From NCBI RefSeq assembly GCF_001316285.1, contig NZ_BBDO01000004.1:124001-188000 (forward strand): a stretch of DNA of 64,000 nucleotides, in the 5' to 3' direction. Both the position numbers and the translations under genes were made by a program. The notes below the pieces were generated by a model. The model did no database searches, was not told where the DNA came from, and saw only the letters and a list, made by a program, of their open reading frames with translations. Origin of the DNA: Vulcanisaeta sp. JCM 16161. GTDB taxonomy: Archaea; Thermoproteota; Thermoprotei; Thermoproteales; Thermocladiaceae. Shown here piece after piece: positions 1 to 8,515 of the stretch; positions within the stretch are counted from its first letter, which is position 1; every line of letters starts with the position of its first letter.

Positions 1-257
1 ATGTCTGCATAGAAGAAGGGTGTCTTTGGGTCATTAACCCTAACGCAGACCTCCTTACCCTTCCAATCAAGTTGCGGTAGTAATTCTCTTATTAACTTAC
101 GTGCTGCTTCCTTACCGTCAATTGGCACGGCATCCTCGAGATCAATAATCACGGAGTCAGGCCTTAACTCAAGGGCTGCCTTCCTAATCATGTGCTCATT
201 ATTACCTGGAACAAATAATTGGGACCTCCTCAAAACCACAGGAGATGCTGAATTCAT
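1..257 (-). CDS. HpcH/HpaI (CitE-like) aldolase/lyase, N-terminal part
   Basis: The gene runs off the left edge; 85 codons are visible from an ATG at 257. Near the N-terminus the protein has the RSQLFVPGNN motif, followed by DLEDAVP, which in the HpcH/CitE TIM-barrel family holds the acidic metal-binding residues. Such enzymes cleave or form C-C bonds of CoA thioesters such as citryl-, malyl- or citramalyl-CoA. The start lies 20 nt after the stop of the alcohol dehydrogenase, so the two are probably cotranscribed. The substrate cannot be decided from this fragment. Family assignment is fairly sure. Confidence 0.8.
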   Translation of the reverse strand, partial: MNSASPVVLRRSQLFVPGNNEHMIRKAALELRPDSVIIDLEDAVPIDGKEAARKLIRELLPQLDWKGKEVCVRVNDPKTPFFYAD

Positions 258-277
258 TCATTATTAATTTTTACTCA

Positions 278-1192
278 TTAAAACACCAAAACAGCCCTAC
301 CCAAAACCCTCTGGTTCACTAAATCATTATATGCCTGGTTAACATCCTTAAAGCTATAAACCCTATAAATAGGCTTAATAACACCCCTATGAAGAAGGTC
401 AACGGCCTCAAGAACCTCCCTTCTCGTATATGCGGCAGAACCAACTATCCTATGCTCCCTCATTACAGTGAGTGCGGGTCTCGTTAACCTAATCTCCTCG
501 CCCTCTGTATTGCCTATCAACACCAACGTTCCCTCACGCCTTAACGCCCTGAGACTCTCGTTTATCGTGGCCGCACCCACTATCTCCAGGGCAACATCAA
601 CATCCCTAACCCTTCTTGAGAACTCCCTGTCAGTAATGACTTCATCTGAGTACTTAGCCACAAAATCCGCCTTGCCAGGCGATGTTACAGATATTACATA
701 CGCGCCAATACTCTTCAGATACTGAATAGTGTGTATACCGACACCGCCCCCAGCCCCTGTCACCAGGACCCTGGTGCCTGGGCCAACATTACCTAACTTA
801 CTAGCGTGTATTGCTGTCGCCAGCGGACATACTGCTGCGGCGTACTTAACGTAGTCGTTATCCGGTAGCTCAAATACGTTACTCCTCGGTGCTATTACGG
901 CCTCTGCGTAACCGCCTGGTCTGCCCTCACCGAAGAATTGAAGGTTGACGCATAGGTTCTCCTTACCAGCCCTGCAGTATGGGCATGTACCGTCAGTAAT
1001 GGCTCCAAATATGCCGACGGCCTTTCCATTAAGCTCACCAAATATTTCATGCCCAAGAACTAGGGGAGGCCTTAAATTCCTGAAGCCGCCTCTCCAAATG
1101 ACCAGGTCACGGCCGCAGATACCCTCGGCCCTTACCTTCACCACAACATCGTTGGGCCCAGGCTCGCCAATGTCGTACTCCTCAATACTGAA
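278..1192 (-). CDS. Zinc-dependent alcohol dehydrogenase (MDR family), N-terminus frameshifted
   Basis: This is a medium-chain NAD(P)-dependent alcohol dehydrogenase. Visible features are GICGRD with the first catalytic zinc cysteine, GHEIFGEL with the catalytic His-Glu pair, a cluster CPYCRAGKENLC that matches a structural zinc site, and the nucleotide-binding GAGGGVG. The open frame starts with a GTG at 1144, but about 15 residues upstream still read in frame as a typical family N-terminus (AFSIEEYDIGEPGP) until a stop near 1195. One base therefore seems lost around 1190, and the true start probably lies a few codons further upstream. It is followed at 20 nt by the CitE-like lyase. The substrate is unknown. 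Confidence 0.85.
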   Translation of the reverse strand, partial: FSIEEYDIGEPGPNDVVVKVRAEGICGRDLVIWRGGFRNLRPPLVLGHEIFGELNGKAVGIFGAITDGTCPYCRAGKENLCVNLQFFGEGRPGGYAEAVIAPRSNVFELPDNDYVKYAAAVCPLATAIHASKLGNVGPGTRVLVTGAGGGVGIHTIQYLKSIGAYVISVTSPGKADFVAKYSDEVITDREFSRRVRDVDVALEIVGAATINESLRALRREGTLVLIGNTEGEEIRLTRPALTVMREHRIVGSAAYTRREVLEAVDLLHRGVIKPIYRVYSFKDVNQAYNDLVNQRVLGRAVLVF

Positions 1193-1366
1193 GGCTTATT
1201 GAATTCCCTCAACACTGCCGCCAATACTCGCATTACTGATGTGCGGGAGTGGACTGATTATTAAACTAACTAATACATATTTTATTTAGGACTTAGTGCT
1301 AACTCCCTTCAGTCAACTCTTTTCTGTCAAAGTAATACTTATTTCCTCAGCCCTACTTTATATTAC

Positions 1367-2427
1367 GTGGATACATGCGTCGTATTGCCCACGATAAACG
1401 AGGCCGATAACCTAAGGATATTACTGCCAATGCTAAGGAATTACCTAATTGATTATGATTGGTTCGTCGTGGTTGTTGATGATGGTAGCACTGACGGTAC
1501 CCAGGACGTTGTCACGGAGTTTGCCAGGGCAACAGGTAGGGCGGAACTTATCGAGAGAGGTGCTAGGCTTGGCCTGGGTAGCGCTATTAAGACCGGCATG
1601 AGGGCATGCTAGATAGGGGTGCCAAATCAATCGTTGTCATGGATGCTGACCTGCAGCACCCACCTGACGTTGTACCCAACCTTGTTAATGCCGTGCTTAG
1701 GGATGGTGTGGACTTGGCAATAGCCAGTAGGTATGTTAGGGGTGGTGGTATTGTTGGTTGGTCATTCAGGAGACTCGCCATTAGTAAGGGGGCTACGTAC
1801 ATGGCTAGGTTATTAATGCCCTGGACCCGCAGTATCAAGGATCCAATCAGCGGATTCTTCGCCGTGAATGCGGGCAGGTTAAGGGATGTGATCGACCTTC
1901 TCAGTGATTCCTCGGGTTATAAATTAATCCTAGAGTTGCTGACGCTGTTTCATGCTAAGTATGGCGATTCACTTAGGATTGTTGAGGCGCCGTACGTATT
2001 TAGGAATAGGGTTTATGGTGTAAGTAAGTTGAATGCTCATGAACTGATTAATTATTCATTACTCGTACTTAAACTAAGTAATTACTCAGTGCTTAAGTAC
2101 TTGTTATCCTTAATCGTAGGCTCAGTCGTTGGTTATGTGTTCTTTAATGCATTATCGAGCATAAACCCAGTGGCTGGTAACCTAATATCCATAGAGCTAT
2201 CCTTAATCACTGTTATCACGATTTATCAATTACTAATGGGAATTAAACCGCAATTACGGTACTACGCCAAGTACCACCTGGTTAAGTACGTTGCTGTGGC
2301 TGTGAAGTTAGTTCTTTACATGACGTCAACGCCCGTTCTAATCGTGCTGGCAATATCAGGCCTAATACAGTTATTAATGACGCTTAGGATAATACCGATA
2401 AGTCCGGCGGTAATGCACGTGTTATGA
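1367..2427 (+). CDS. Family 2 glycosyltransferase with GtrA-like membrane domain (dolichol-phosphate sugar synthase type), frameshifted
   Basis: The GT-A domain fills about the first 220 residues, with VVDDGSTDGT and DADLQHPPD (nucleotide-sugar/metal DxD). The last ~120 residues have about four hydrophobic segments like a GtrA domain. This matches dolichol-phosphate mannose/glucose synthases that charge the lipid carrier for archaeal N-glycosylation. The frame breaks at about 1607: one frame ends in GMRAC-stop while the other continues from LDRGAKSIVVMD, and one added A restores GMRAMLDRG. The start is a GTG at 1367. The sugar used is unknown. The reconstructed protein is about 354 residues. 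Confidence 0.85.
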
Positions 2428-2472
2428 ATTATGAAAGACCTTTTAACCTAATTACCTCACTGCGATTCATGA

Positions 2473-3525
2473 ATGAGAGTGCTTCTAACGACGGTACCTG
2501 GAATTGAGGATATCGTGATTAATGAAATTAGGGAATCGTTTAAGGGTAGGGTTATTACAACTGAGGTGTTTGGTTCTTCTAACGTAACCGGTAAGGTACT
2601 GGCAAACATTAATGACGTGACTATTAGCGAGCTAAAGGCGTTAGGTACCGTAGAGCACGTAATAATGGTCCTAGACATAAGGAATGTTGGTAGGGATATA
2701 GGGAGTTTGAGGAACTGCATTTGGCAATTAAGGCTTAATGAAATACTTAACTACTACACGCCAAACACCACGATTGGTATAATGGCCGATAGGACTGGGG
2801 ATCATGAATTCAGGAGCCCAGAAGCTGCAGCGCTACTTGGTGAGAGGATTTCTGAATTTTTAATGTCCATGGGCATTAGACCACTCTTTAACCTTGACAA
2901 TGCAGACCTCATTTTGAGGCTCATAATCGACCAAGACAGGTGCGTATTGGGCCTATCAATAACCCGTAAGCCTCTCAGGAATAGACCGTATAGGAGGTTT
3001 AATCACCCAGCGGCGATAAACCCCATACTGGCTAATGCAATGTTTAGATTATTAAACCCTGAATCATCATCGAGGATTTGTGACGTCACCTGTGGTAGTG
3101 GTACGATTGTTATTGAGGGCGCTTTAATGAGAAGGGACACGGCCTTTCTATGCGCAGATATTGATTATGGCTACGTCAATGGCGCGTCAATAAATGCTAG
3201 GGAGGCCGGGGTAGATCATTTAATCGATTTCGTAGTCATGGACTCAACGAGGCCGGCTATTAGGGATAACGCATGTGCATACGCTATCTTTAATCCTCCA
3301 TTTGGGATTCGTGTCGAACCACTTAAGGGGATAACGAGCTTCTACGATTCGTTATTTAGGGCGCTGAAGGACGTTCTTAGGGATGGTTCGAGCATGGTCT
3401 TCATCACGGTTAGGAAGTCCCTGGTTAGGAAGTTACTCGTTAAGTATGGGTTTAGGGTAATGAGCGAGAGGGTTGTCGAGCAGGGTGGGGTTTGGAGTTC
3501 AATTTTTAACGTTGTTAAGGAATGA
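2473..3525 (+). CDS. THUMP-domain tRNA guanine-N2 methyltransferase (Trm14/TrmG10 type)
   Basis: A 350-residue protein. The N-terminal half fits a ferredoxin-like plus THUMP RNA-binding region. The C-terminal half is a Rossmann methyltransferase with the SAM motif VTCGSGTIVIEG (about residues 204-215) and the catalytic NPPFGIR (about 275). The N-P-P-[FY] motif is typical of enzymes making m2G or m2,2G in tRNA (archaeal Trm-G10, Trm14). I cannot tell position 6 from position 10. The ATG follows the glycosyltransferase by 45 nt. The frame is intact. Confidence 0.85.
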   Translation: MRVLLTTVPGIEDIVINEIRESFKGRVITTEVFGSSNVTGKVLANINDVTISELKALGTVEHVIMVLDIRNVGRDIGSLRNCIWQLRLNEILNYYTPNTTIGIMADRTGDHEFRSPEAAALLGERISEFLMSMGIRPLFNLDNADLILRLIIDQDRCVLGLSITRKPLRNRPYRRFNHPAAINPILANAMFRLLNPESSSRICDVTCGSGTIVIEGALMRRDTAFLCADIDYGYVNGASINAREAGVDHLIDFVVMDSTRPAIRDNACAYAIFNPPFGIRVEPLKGITSFYDSLFRALKDVLRDGSSMVFITVRKSLVRKLLVKYGFRVMSERVVEQGGVWSSIFNVVKE

Positions 3526-3555
3526 GGAATAGATTGTTTTGATTTTAAGGAAGCC

Positions 3556-4330
3556 CTACTGAGCCTTTGGTATGAATGACCTCTGATCCTCATTTGGGAA
3601 TAACCTATCAAGGACCTTCCTAGGCACCTTATACACCCTGAGGGCTATCTCCCTAATTAACTTGTCATGAGGCACGCACTTGGTTAGATTAAGCCTAAGG
3701 CAATGCGTATACTTCATTATCTTCTTCTCCTCAATCTTCTTAATATTGCCAAGCGCTATGTCCTCGGCGACTCTAAAGGCTACGTAGAACCTCACATACC
3801 TCATGAACTTACCCGCTAGGTCTGGAAATGCCGTACTCAGCGCCTTATACGTGCCCACGAAGTCCTCCTCAGGGAAGAACCTCATTATGGTGCCAGTGAA
3901 TACATACCTCAAAAGCCTAAACCCCCTCTCCTCAGTCCTAGGTCCCAGCGTCTCATTATCGACCATCTTCCTAAATTGCTCAGTATCGTTATTATCGTTT
4001 AATTGGAAGTTCCTAGCCTTAAGAAAGCCGTAGATCTCGTCGCACGCGATCTCAACGTTGAATAAACCCTTAAAGGCATTGGTTAATTCCCCATCTAATA
4101 AGCCAAGTCCGTACTTACCGATTATGTATATCGTGGCTATCTCCTTATCGTAAATCCTAACCTTACTCAAGCCCCTGAAGCTCAATACCCTTCTGCTTAT
4201 ATACGATGTAAACTAACTCCTCAAGCTGATTCCTAGTGCTTACCTCATTCCTCATTATCTTACTCCATATCTCCGTCGCAGCCTCAATACGGCCCTTATA
4301 CAGCTGCCTAACATCTAAGCCACTACTCAT
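3556..4330 (-). CDS. Conserved archaeal protein of unknown function (possibly DUF2192), frameshifted
   Basis: An intact 209-residue frame starts at 4185, but an upstream frame from an ATG at 4330 encodes about 50 residues (beginning MSSGLDVRQLYKGRIEAATE) that runs directly into it, with a one- or two-base slip near 4182. Together they give about 257 residues, mostly alpha-helical and charged, with no membrane segment or recognised catalytic motif. From memory it resembles the thermoproteal family DUF2192; this was not checked. It converges on the THUMP methyltransferase gene. Function unknown. Confidence 0.7.
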
Positions 4331-4396
4331 ATTAGCAATTCACCTACTCTAACACAACCGAAAAACCAGCGCCTTATAATCCTTGTGCTTCAGGGC

Positions 4397-4941
4397 CTAT
4401 GACTGGGCGGCGGCCTTAACCTGCTGAGCCTGCTTCGGTAGATTATTATCCTCATTGGAAGCGGTAACTTAGACGAGGCCCTCCTGAGGGCCTCCTTCGC
4501 ATGCGCCAGGTTCTTACCCTCAATCTCGAGGTGTATTATGATTGTGCCAGGCTGAGGATCCTCGCGGCTCTACCCGACGGAACGCCAAATGCCAATCTCA
4601 TACCCTGCTGAAGACGGTCTGCACCAGCCATGGCCAACATTTTATTCTCCCTAATCACGTGAAATGGATAAACATTTATCTTGAGGTAGAAGTTGGGGTC
4701 ACCAACGTACTTAGATAGGTACTTATACGCCATCTGTCTGGCGGCCTCAAGCGCATTAGCCTTATCTGCCCAGCCTCCTCAGCAACAAGCTCAGCCACAT
4801 AATCAAACCTAACCCTCTCCTTAGGCTTGGTATTGCCAAGCTCAAACCTAGGTATTTGAACATATGGAGCACCTGCTATGTACTCAGTCCTCGTGTAAGG
4901 CCTCTTCAGTCTCCTATAACAACGACCAGCCTAAGCGGCAT
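4397..4941 (-). CDS. rpl10e: 50S ribosomal protein L10e (uL16), with about five frameshifts
   Basis: Piecing together frames gives a full-length archaeal L10e: it starts [18 protein letters not shown], continues through [16 protein letters not shown], has the unmistakable core [18 protein letters not shown] and [19 protein letters not shown], and ends with QQVKAAAQS at the stop at 4397-4399. The longest uninterrupted piece is only 65 codons (4536-4733). Slips lie near 4925, 4770, 4560 and 4440. Three are simple losses in short runs, such as AGGCTAATGCG for AGGGCTAATGCG. uL16 is an essential large-subunit protein, so these breaks are almost certainly sequence errors. The gene stands alone, upstream of the DUF2192-like gene. 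Confidence 0.9.
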
Positions 4942-4988
4942 GGTGGCGTCGAATTACTGGGAAGCATGGGTATTTAAACACTACGCCC

Positions 4989-5267
4989 CTAGATCCTGCT
5001 AATCCTCAACGAACCAACATACTTCTTGATCCATGAAACAAGTTCGTCGTACGTTCTCTCGCCATCCCTCGTGAGCTTCACAAAACCATCACCGTCAATA
5101 AGGACTAGGTTCCTCTCAATCATCCAATTAAGGTATCTCTCTAACTTATCATAAGATAAACCGCAGGCCGTGGCTAACCTAGTCCTCTTCATAGGCCCAT
5201 TATTGACCAGGGCCTCAATAATGCGTGCCAATACGTATAGGTCAGGCCTGAATTCCCTGGAGTTCAT
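4989..5267 (-). CDS. Small winged-helix DNA-binding protein
   Basis: About 92 residues from the second possible start (ATG at 5267); a longer start at 5288 would overlap the upstream membrane-protein gene more deeply. The sequence reads as an archaeal winged helix: ARIIEALVNNGPMKRTRLATACGL with a recognition helix YDKLERYLNWMIERN, and a wing LVLIDGDGFVKLTRDGE, then a C-terminal helix. This resembles the HTH_45/ArsR-like regulators common in crenarchaea. It overlaps the end of the upstream membrane protein by about 25 nt, so it is probably cotranscribed with it. No target is evident. Confidence 0.7.
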   Translation of the reverse strand: MNSREFRPDLYVLARIIEALVNNGPMKRTRLATACGLSYDKLERYLNWMIERNLVLIDGDGFVKLTRDGERTYDELVSWIKKYVGSLRISRI

Positions 5268-5913
5268 GGTAAATCCACCTAAGCTCAATGATTAAGCCGC
5301 CCAGGGACCATAGCCTTTTAGCGTCGTTGGATAGGTCATCCCATTCAATGGCTAGTGCAATTACGAGGTCAATTATTACGGCCATGGCTATTGTATACCA
5401 CGTCCAGGAAGTATAGCCTAGGAACATTATCAATACCGACACCGCCATGAAAATGAGTAGAAAAAGGAGTATTGATAATGCTAATAACTTGACTATAATT
5501 ACTAGGCATAACCAATCCTAGCCCTATTAATTTTATACTCAATATCATCAAAATCCAGTGTCGATAGAATCTCGAGAATGCCGGAAACACCCAACTGCAT
5601 TTTTCATCCCAATCACCATAAGCACTTACATTCTTTATCAATTTATCAATACGCGTATAGACGTAATACGGCACTATTATTAACACCGCAATTATGGTGA
5701 GTATACCAAGCCCTGATGGCAATAGCGTTATTTCCTGGGCCATTACTATGTATGTTATAATGGACATTATGTACGCCCCAGCATCACGGCAATTATTATC
5801 AATGCGTTAGTTAAGATCCTCGGTAATTCATTAAGAACATTATTAACACCTTCAATGCGAATAAGCGCGTCCCTAAGCATCATAAGCTTAGCCTTAGCAT
5901 CTTCAATGCTCAT
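5242..5913 (-). CDS. Multi-pass membrane protein of unknown function, frameshifted
   Basis: Four frame segments join into one protein of about 220 residues. They are an N-terminal helix starting at an ATG at 5913 (MSIEDAKAKLMMLRDALIRI), a hydrophobic pair around IITYIVMAQ and GILTIIAVLIIVPYYVY, a soluble loop (LEILSTLDFDDIEYKINRAR), and two C-terminal membrane segments (LLALSILLFLLIFMAVSVLIMF and WYTIAMAVIIDLVIALAI). Slips fall near 5780, 5600 and 5520. The start overlaps the stop of the upstream secreted-protein gene (ATGA), and the gene is followed by the winged-helix protein, so the three probably form one operon. No family was recognised. The loop reading frame is my reconstruction and the least certain part. 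Confidence 0.55.
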
Positions 5914-6512
5914 ATTACAAACACCACCTTGCTTACCTGGACCACGACCACTATATTATTACTACTATTGGTTGTTACCAATAGGTAAGTGCCGTTCCAC
6001 AGGGTGATATGTTACTAAAGAACTGTGAGATAAGTGATGTCGTGTTTAATGGCATTAAATACATTGATTTGAGGCTAAATGTCGTTTCATAAATTACGAG
6101 GGGATTACTTAGGCTATTTAATGAATACGGCATCACCGAGGCATTGGGTAATGGAATAACTCCGGCGCACTCAGGATATGCCATATAGTTACTTGGCGTA
6201 AATAGAAACGTAAACCTAATGGTACTATTGGGTTCTAGAGTCACTCTTGTGCCATTACCAAGATATATCATTAATGGTACATTTGTTTGATGGATTAGTT
6301 ATGGTCACTATTACCTTGGCATACGCATTATGAATGACGAGTATCGACAATATGAATCCCGTGGTTGAATTTACGGTAAATATGCCCGCTGGAATAGCAT
6401 ACGTATTGATTTCTATGTTTTGCCAATTTAGTATTATTATGGCTATCTCGGTGAGTACGACTATTAATAATGCTATGATTAATAATCGATCCAACACCTT
6501 ACGCCTACCCAT
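5910..6512 (-). CDS. Membrane-anchored extracytoplasmic protein of unknown function, frameshifted
   Basis: The N-terminus is basic (MGRRK) and followed by one transmembrane segment LLIIALLIVVLTEIAIIIL, then an Asn/Ser/Thr-rich presumably extracellular domain with several N-x-S/T sequons. Frames join near 6260 and 6000; the reconstructed C-terminus (WNGTYLLVTTNSSNN, then a valine-rich tail) ends with a TGA at 5910-5912 that overlaps the start of the next gene. About 200 residues. This is the organisation of many crenarchaeal cell-surface proteins, but I recognise no family. Confidence 0.55.
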
Positions 6513-6568
6513 TATGGATATTACGGTTATTAATTAATAAATTAAACTCCCTCAGGGAGAGTAACCAT

Positions 6569-7009
6569 TTACTTAGAACCTTTCTGTGATTGTACCCTTA
6601 TTATCGCCTCGGCAATGTCGCCATTAGTCTCCTTCAACGCCTTAATCGCCTCCTCCCTAGTGCAACCAGTCTCCTCCATGACGAGCTTAATATCGTCCTC
6701 GCTCGGTTCATACTGCTGTGCAGCCTTTGTGGTGGTTTGTTGGGGTTGTTGTATTATTAATGATGGCCTCGGCTGTGGCGCTGTCTGTTGTGGCTTGGTG
6801 ACTTTAACGTCGGAGTCGCTGGCCTGTACCTGGTATATTGATAATCCCTGTATCCTCATCCTTGCGACCACGGGCTTATTAATCTCGATGGTCGACCCAT
6901 CGCCTAAGTAAATAACCACCTTCGTGACGTTACTCACCTCCTCAAGGTTAAGGTCCTGAATGCCAAATCGCTTAAGTAGTCTCCTGACCTCCCTTGGGTT
7001 TATGCCCAC
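6569..7009 (-). CDS. nac: Nascent polypeptide-associated complex (NAC) protein
   Basis: A 146-residue archaeal NAC homologue. Residues ~1-70 form the NAC domain (VTKVVIYLGDGSTIEINKPVVARM), followed by a Gln/Pro-rich linker (~75-100) and a C-terminal UBA domain (DDIKLVMEETGCTREEAIKALKETNGDIAEAI). Archaeal NAC is a homodimer that binds ribosomes near the exit tunnel and contacts nascent chains. The GTG start at 7009 lies about 30 nt after a TATA-like GTTTAAATA at 7035-7043 on this strand, so it has its own promoter and a very short leader. The frame is intact. Confidence 0.92.
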   Translation of the reverse strand: MGINPREVRRLLKRFGIQDLNLEEVSNVTKVVIYLGDGSTIEINKPVVARMRIQGLSIYQVQASDSDVKVTKPQQTAPQPRPSLIIQQPQQTTTKAAQQYEPSEDDIKLVMEETGCTREEAIKALKETNGDIAEAIIRVQSQKGSK

Positions 7010-7060
7010 GATACCTTAATGCAAATGGGTGTATTTAAACAATTTTTACGCCCTGTATTG

Positions 7061-7993
7061 CTACCCGCAGTATGGTCCTAGCATCTGCGCAATTGTTGGT
7101 GATGAGCATCCATAACCAAGTACGTGGGTCGGGAAGTACTGAATCACGTAATACACATAGCCGCTATTAATCATAGCCTCAAGGGATCTACCATACTCAA
7201 CCTGGAATATGGCGCAGTATGGGCACTCAGGGTCTAGGAACTCAATAACCGTTATATTCGCGTTTGGATTGCCAATCCTTAAACCAGAGGAGATCAACTC
7301 GCCTATGAGTGACACCTGGGTTGAGTTTGCCCTAAATCCATAGCCAAGCTCCTGGCCTTGATAGGTAAATACTGTTATGTTACCCCTCAGGGCATCATTG
7401 ATTGCGTTAAAGACGTATGGGGATGCGCCGGCTAACACATATGTTATATTGTTTGCCCTGTCATAGACTATGAATAATGGTGTACCGAGTAAATTACCTG
7501 GTATGTTGAGTGTGTAGGCTATCGTGTTTATATTATTTAATGCACCAATTACTGTATTCACAAGGTCCTGGTCACTCTCACTCACTGCGCAATTAGTATA
7601 GTGGCTTGCTAAGTATTGATACTGGGCGATTGGGTACACCAGCAGGTACGTAGTATTACCTGTCTCCTCATAGTCGTATATGTAACTGTACGATATTGTG
7701 TATATGCTATTCACGGCACTCAACGTGGCATTTGCACCGTACTTATTATAAATGCATACAAGGTTAAGCCAATTCTCGACACCCCTCTCAAATGCCGTTG
7801 TGATTAACGATAATTGCGAGGATGCGGAGGACTGGGATGATGAGCTGGATGAAGAGCTTGATTGACTTTGGGAAGTGCTTGTTTTTATTGGTGGCTTAAG
7901 CGCGAGGAAGTAAATTAATACCGCGGCTAGTGCTACGGCAAGTACTATGACGGCTACTAGGAGCATCCTATTTATGTTTGCGCTGTTCGACAT
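7061..7993 (-). CDS. Membrane-anchored DsbA-like thioredoxin-fold protein with short C-terminus
   Basis: 310 residues. One membrane segment (about 8-30, LLVAVIVLAVALAAVLIYFLA) and a serine-rich linker anchor an outer domain. Near the end comes ITVIEFLDPECPYCAIFQVEYG, with a CPYC active site at about 257-260 as in DsbA/DsbG-like disulfide oxidoreductases. Only 50 residues follow the active site, ending after a Cys-containing tail (GYGCSSP, LGPYCG), fewer than the helical plus strand C-terminal half a thioredoxin fold normally needs. The NAC promoter follows immediately, so no further coding sequence fits. Probable role: disulfide chemistry in extracytoplasmic proteins. Confidence 0.7.
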   Translation of the reverse strand: MSNSANINRMLLVAVIVLAVALAAVLIYFLALKPPIKTSTSQSQSSSSSSSSSQSSASSQLSLITTAFERGVENWLNLVCIYNKYGANATLSAVNSIYTISYSYIYDYEETGNTTYLLVYPIAQYQYLASHYTNCAVSESDQDLVNTVIGALNNINTIAYTLNIPGNLLGTPLFIVYDRANNITYVLAGASPYVFNAINDALRGNITVFTYQGQELGYGFRANSTQVSLIGELISSGLRIGNPNANITVIEFLDPECPYCAIFQVEYGRSLEAMINSGYVYYVIQYFPTHVLGYGCSSPTIAQMLGPYCG

Positions 7994-8089
7994 AATCCCT
8001 AATCAATGATTGAATTAAGTTAAAAACCTTACTAACATTCCGTAGACTCCTAAGAAAGCATTATAATTACTCAATAGAGTAATGTTGTA

Positions 8090-8515
8090 ATGGCAATTCG
8101 ATTAAGGATTAAGTTATCATCGATTATGGGTAAGACGACGGTAACAAAGGCTTTAGTGACCACGGGCTACGAGACCCAGGAACCGGAGGTGTTAATACCG
8201 AGGAGTATTGCCGAGGATTTAAACCTACTACCCAAATTACCCAGTGGTTCTGAGGTTAGGAATTACGTATTGGCTGATGGGACGGTGACTAGGTTAATAC
8301 TAATTCCTAATGCGGTTCAGGTCTGGGTTCTTGAGAATGATAGGGAGGTTGGCGGCATTATGGCCCATGCCGCAGTTAGTGAGCGTGCTGATGAGGTGCT
8401 GCTGAGCGATAAGTTGGTTAGTAAGTTGGGCATTGTTTTGCTGGATATTGGTGAGGGTATTTGGTGTTTTAGGGATGAGGTTGGGAAGATGGTTAGGAGG
8501 AGCTATAGACCCTAG
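8090..8515 (+). CDS. Retropepsin-like protein lacking the catalytic aspartate (putative)
   Basis: 141 residues. VTKALVTTGYETQEPEVLIPRSIAEDLNL has the shape of the archaeal single-domain aspartyl-protease-like family, where a D-T-G would be expected; here the position reads T-T-G. Later GGIMAHAAVSERADEVLLSDKLVSKLGI resembles the second half of a retropepsin flap and strand. Loss of the aspartate argues against proteolysis. The gene converges with alaS; its TAG and the likely alaS stop share the same CTAG at 8512-8515. The frame is intact and the start is an ATG. The family call is from pattern only. Confidence 0.6.
   Translation: MAIRLRIKLSSIMGKTTVTKALVTTGYETQEPEVLIPRSIAEDLNLLPKLPSGSEVRNYVLADGTVTRLILIPNAVQVWVLENDREVGGIMAHAAVSERADEVLLSDKLVSKLGIVLLDIGEGIWCFRDEVGKMVRRSYRP

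Noticed and set aside
468..1202. Plus-strand open frames at 468-725 and 945-1202
   Set aside because: They are antisense to the alcohol dehydrogenase, whose protein sequence is clearly conserved on the minus strand; the plus-strand translations look unlike real proteins.
1206..1366. Possible C/D-box small RNA (CTGATG ... CTGA) in the gap before the glycosyltransferase
   Set aside because: The C-box does not match RUGAUGA, the spacing is short, and no second box pair is present; the support is too weak.
8300..8511. Extension of the alaS C-terminal frame across the 8090-8515 gene
   Set aside because: After KAFLG the translation turns into low-quality Asn/Pro/Leu-rich sequence antisense to a good plus-strand gene. 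A one-base slip to the TAG at 8512-8514 gives a normal AlaRS length.
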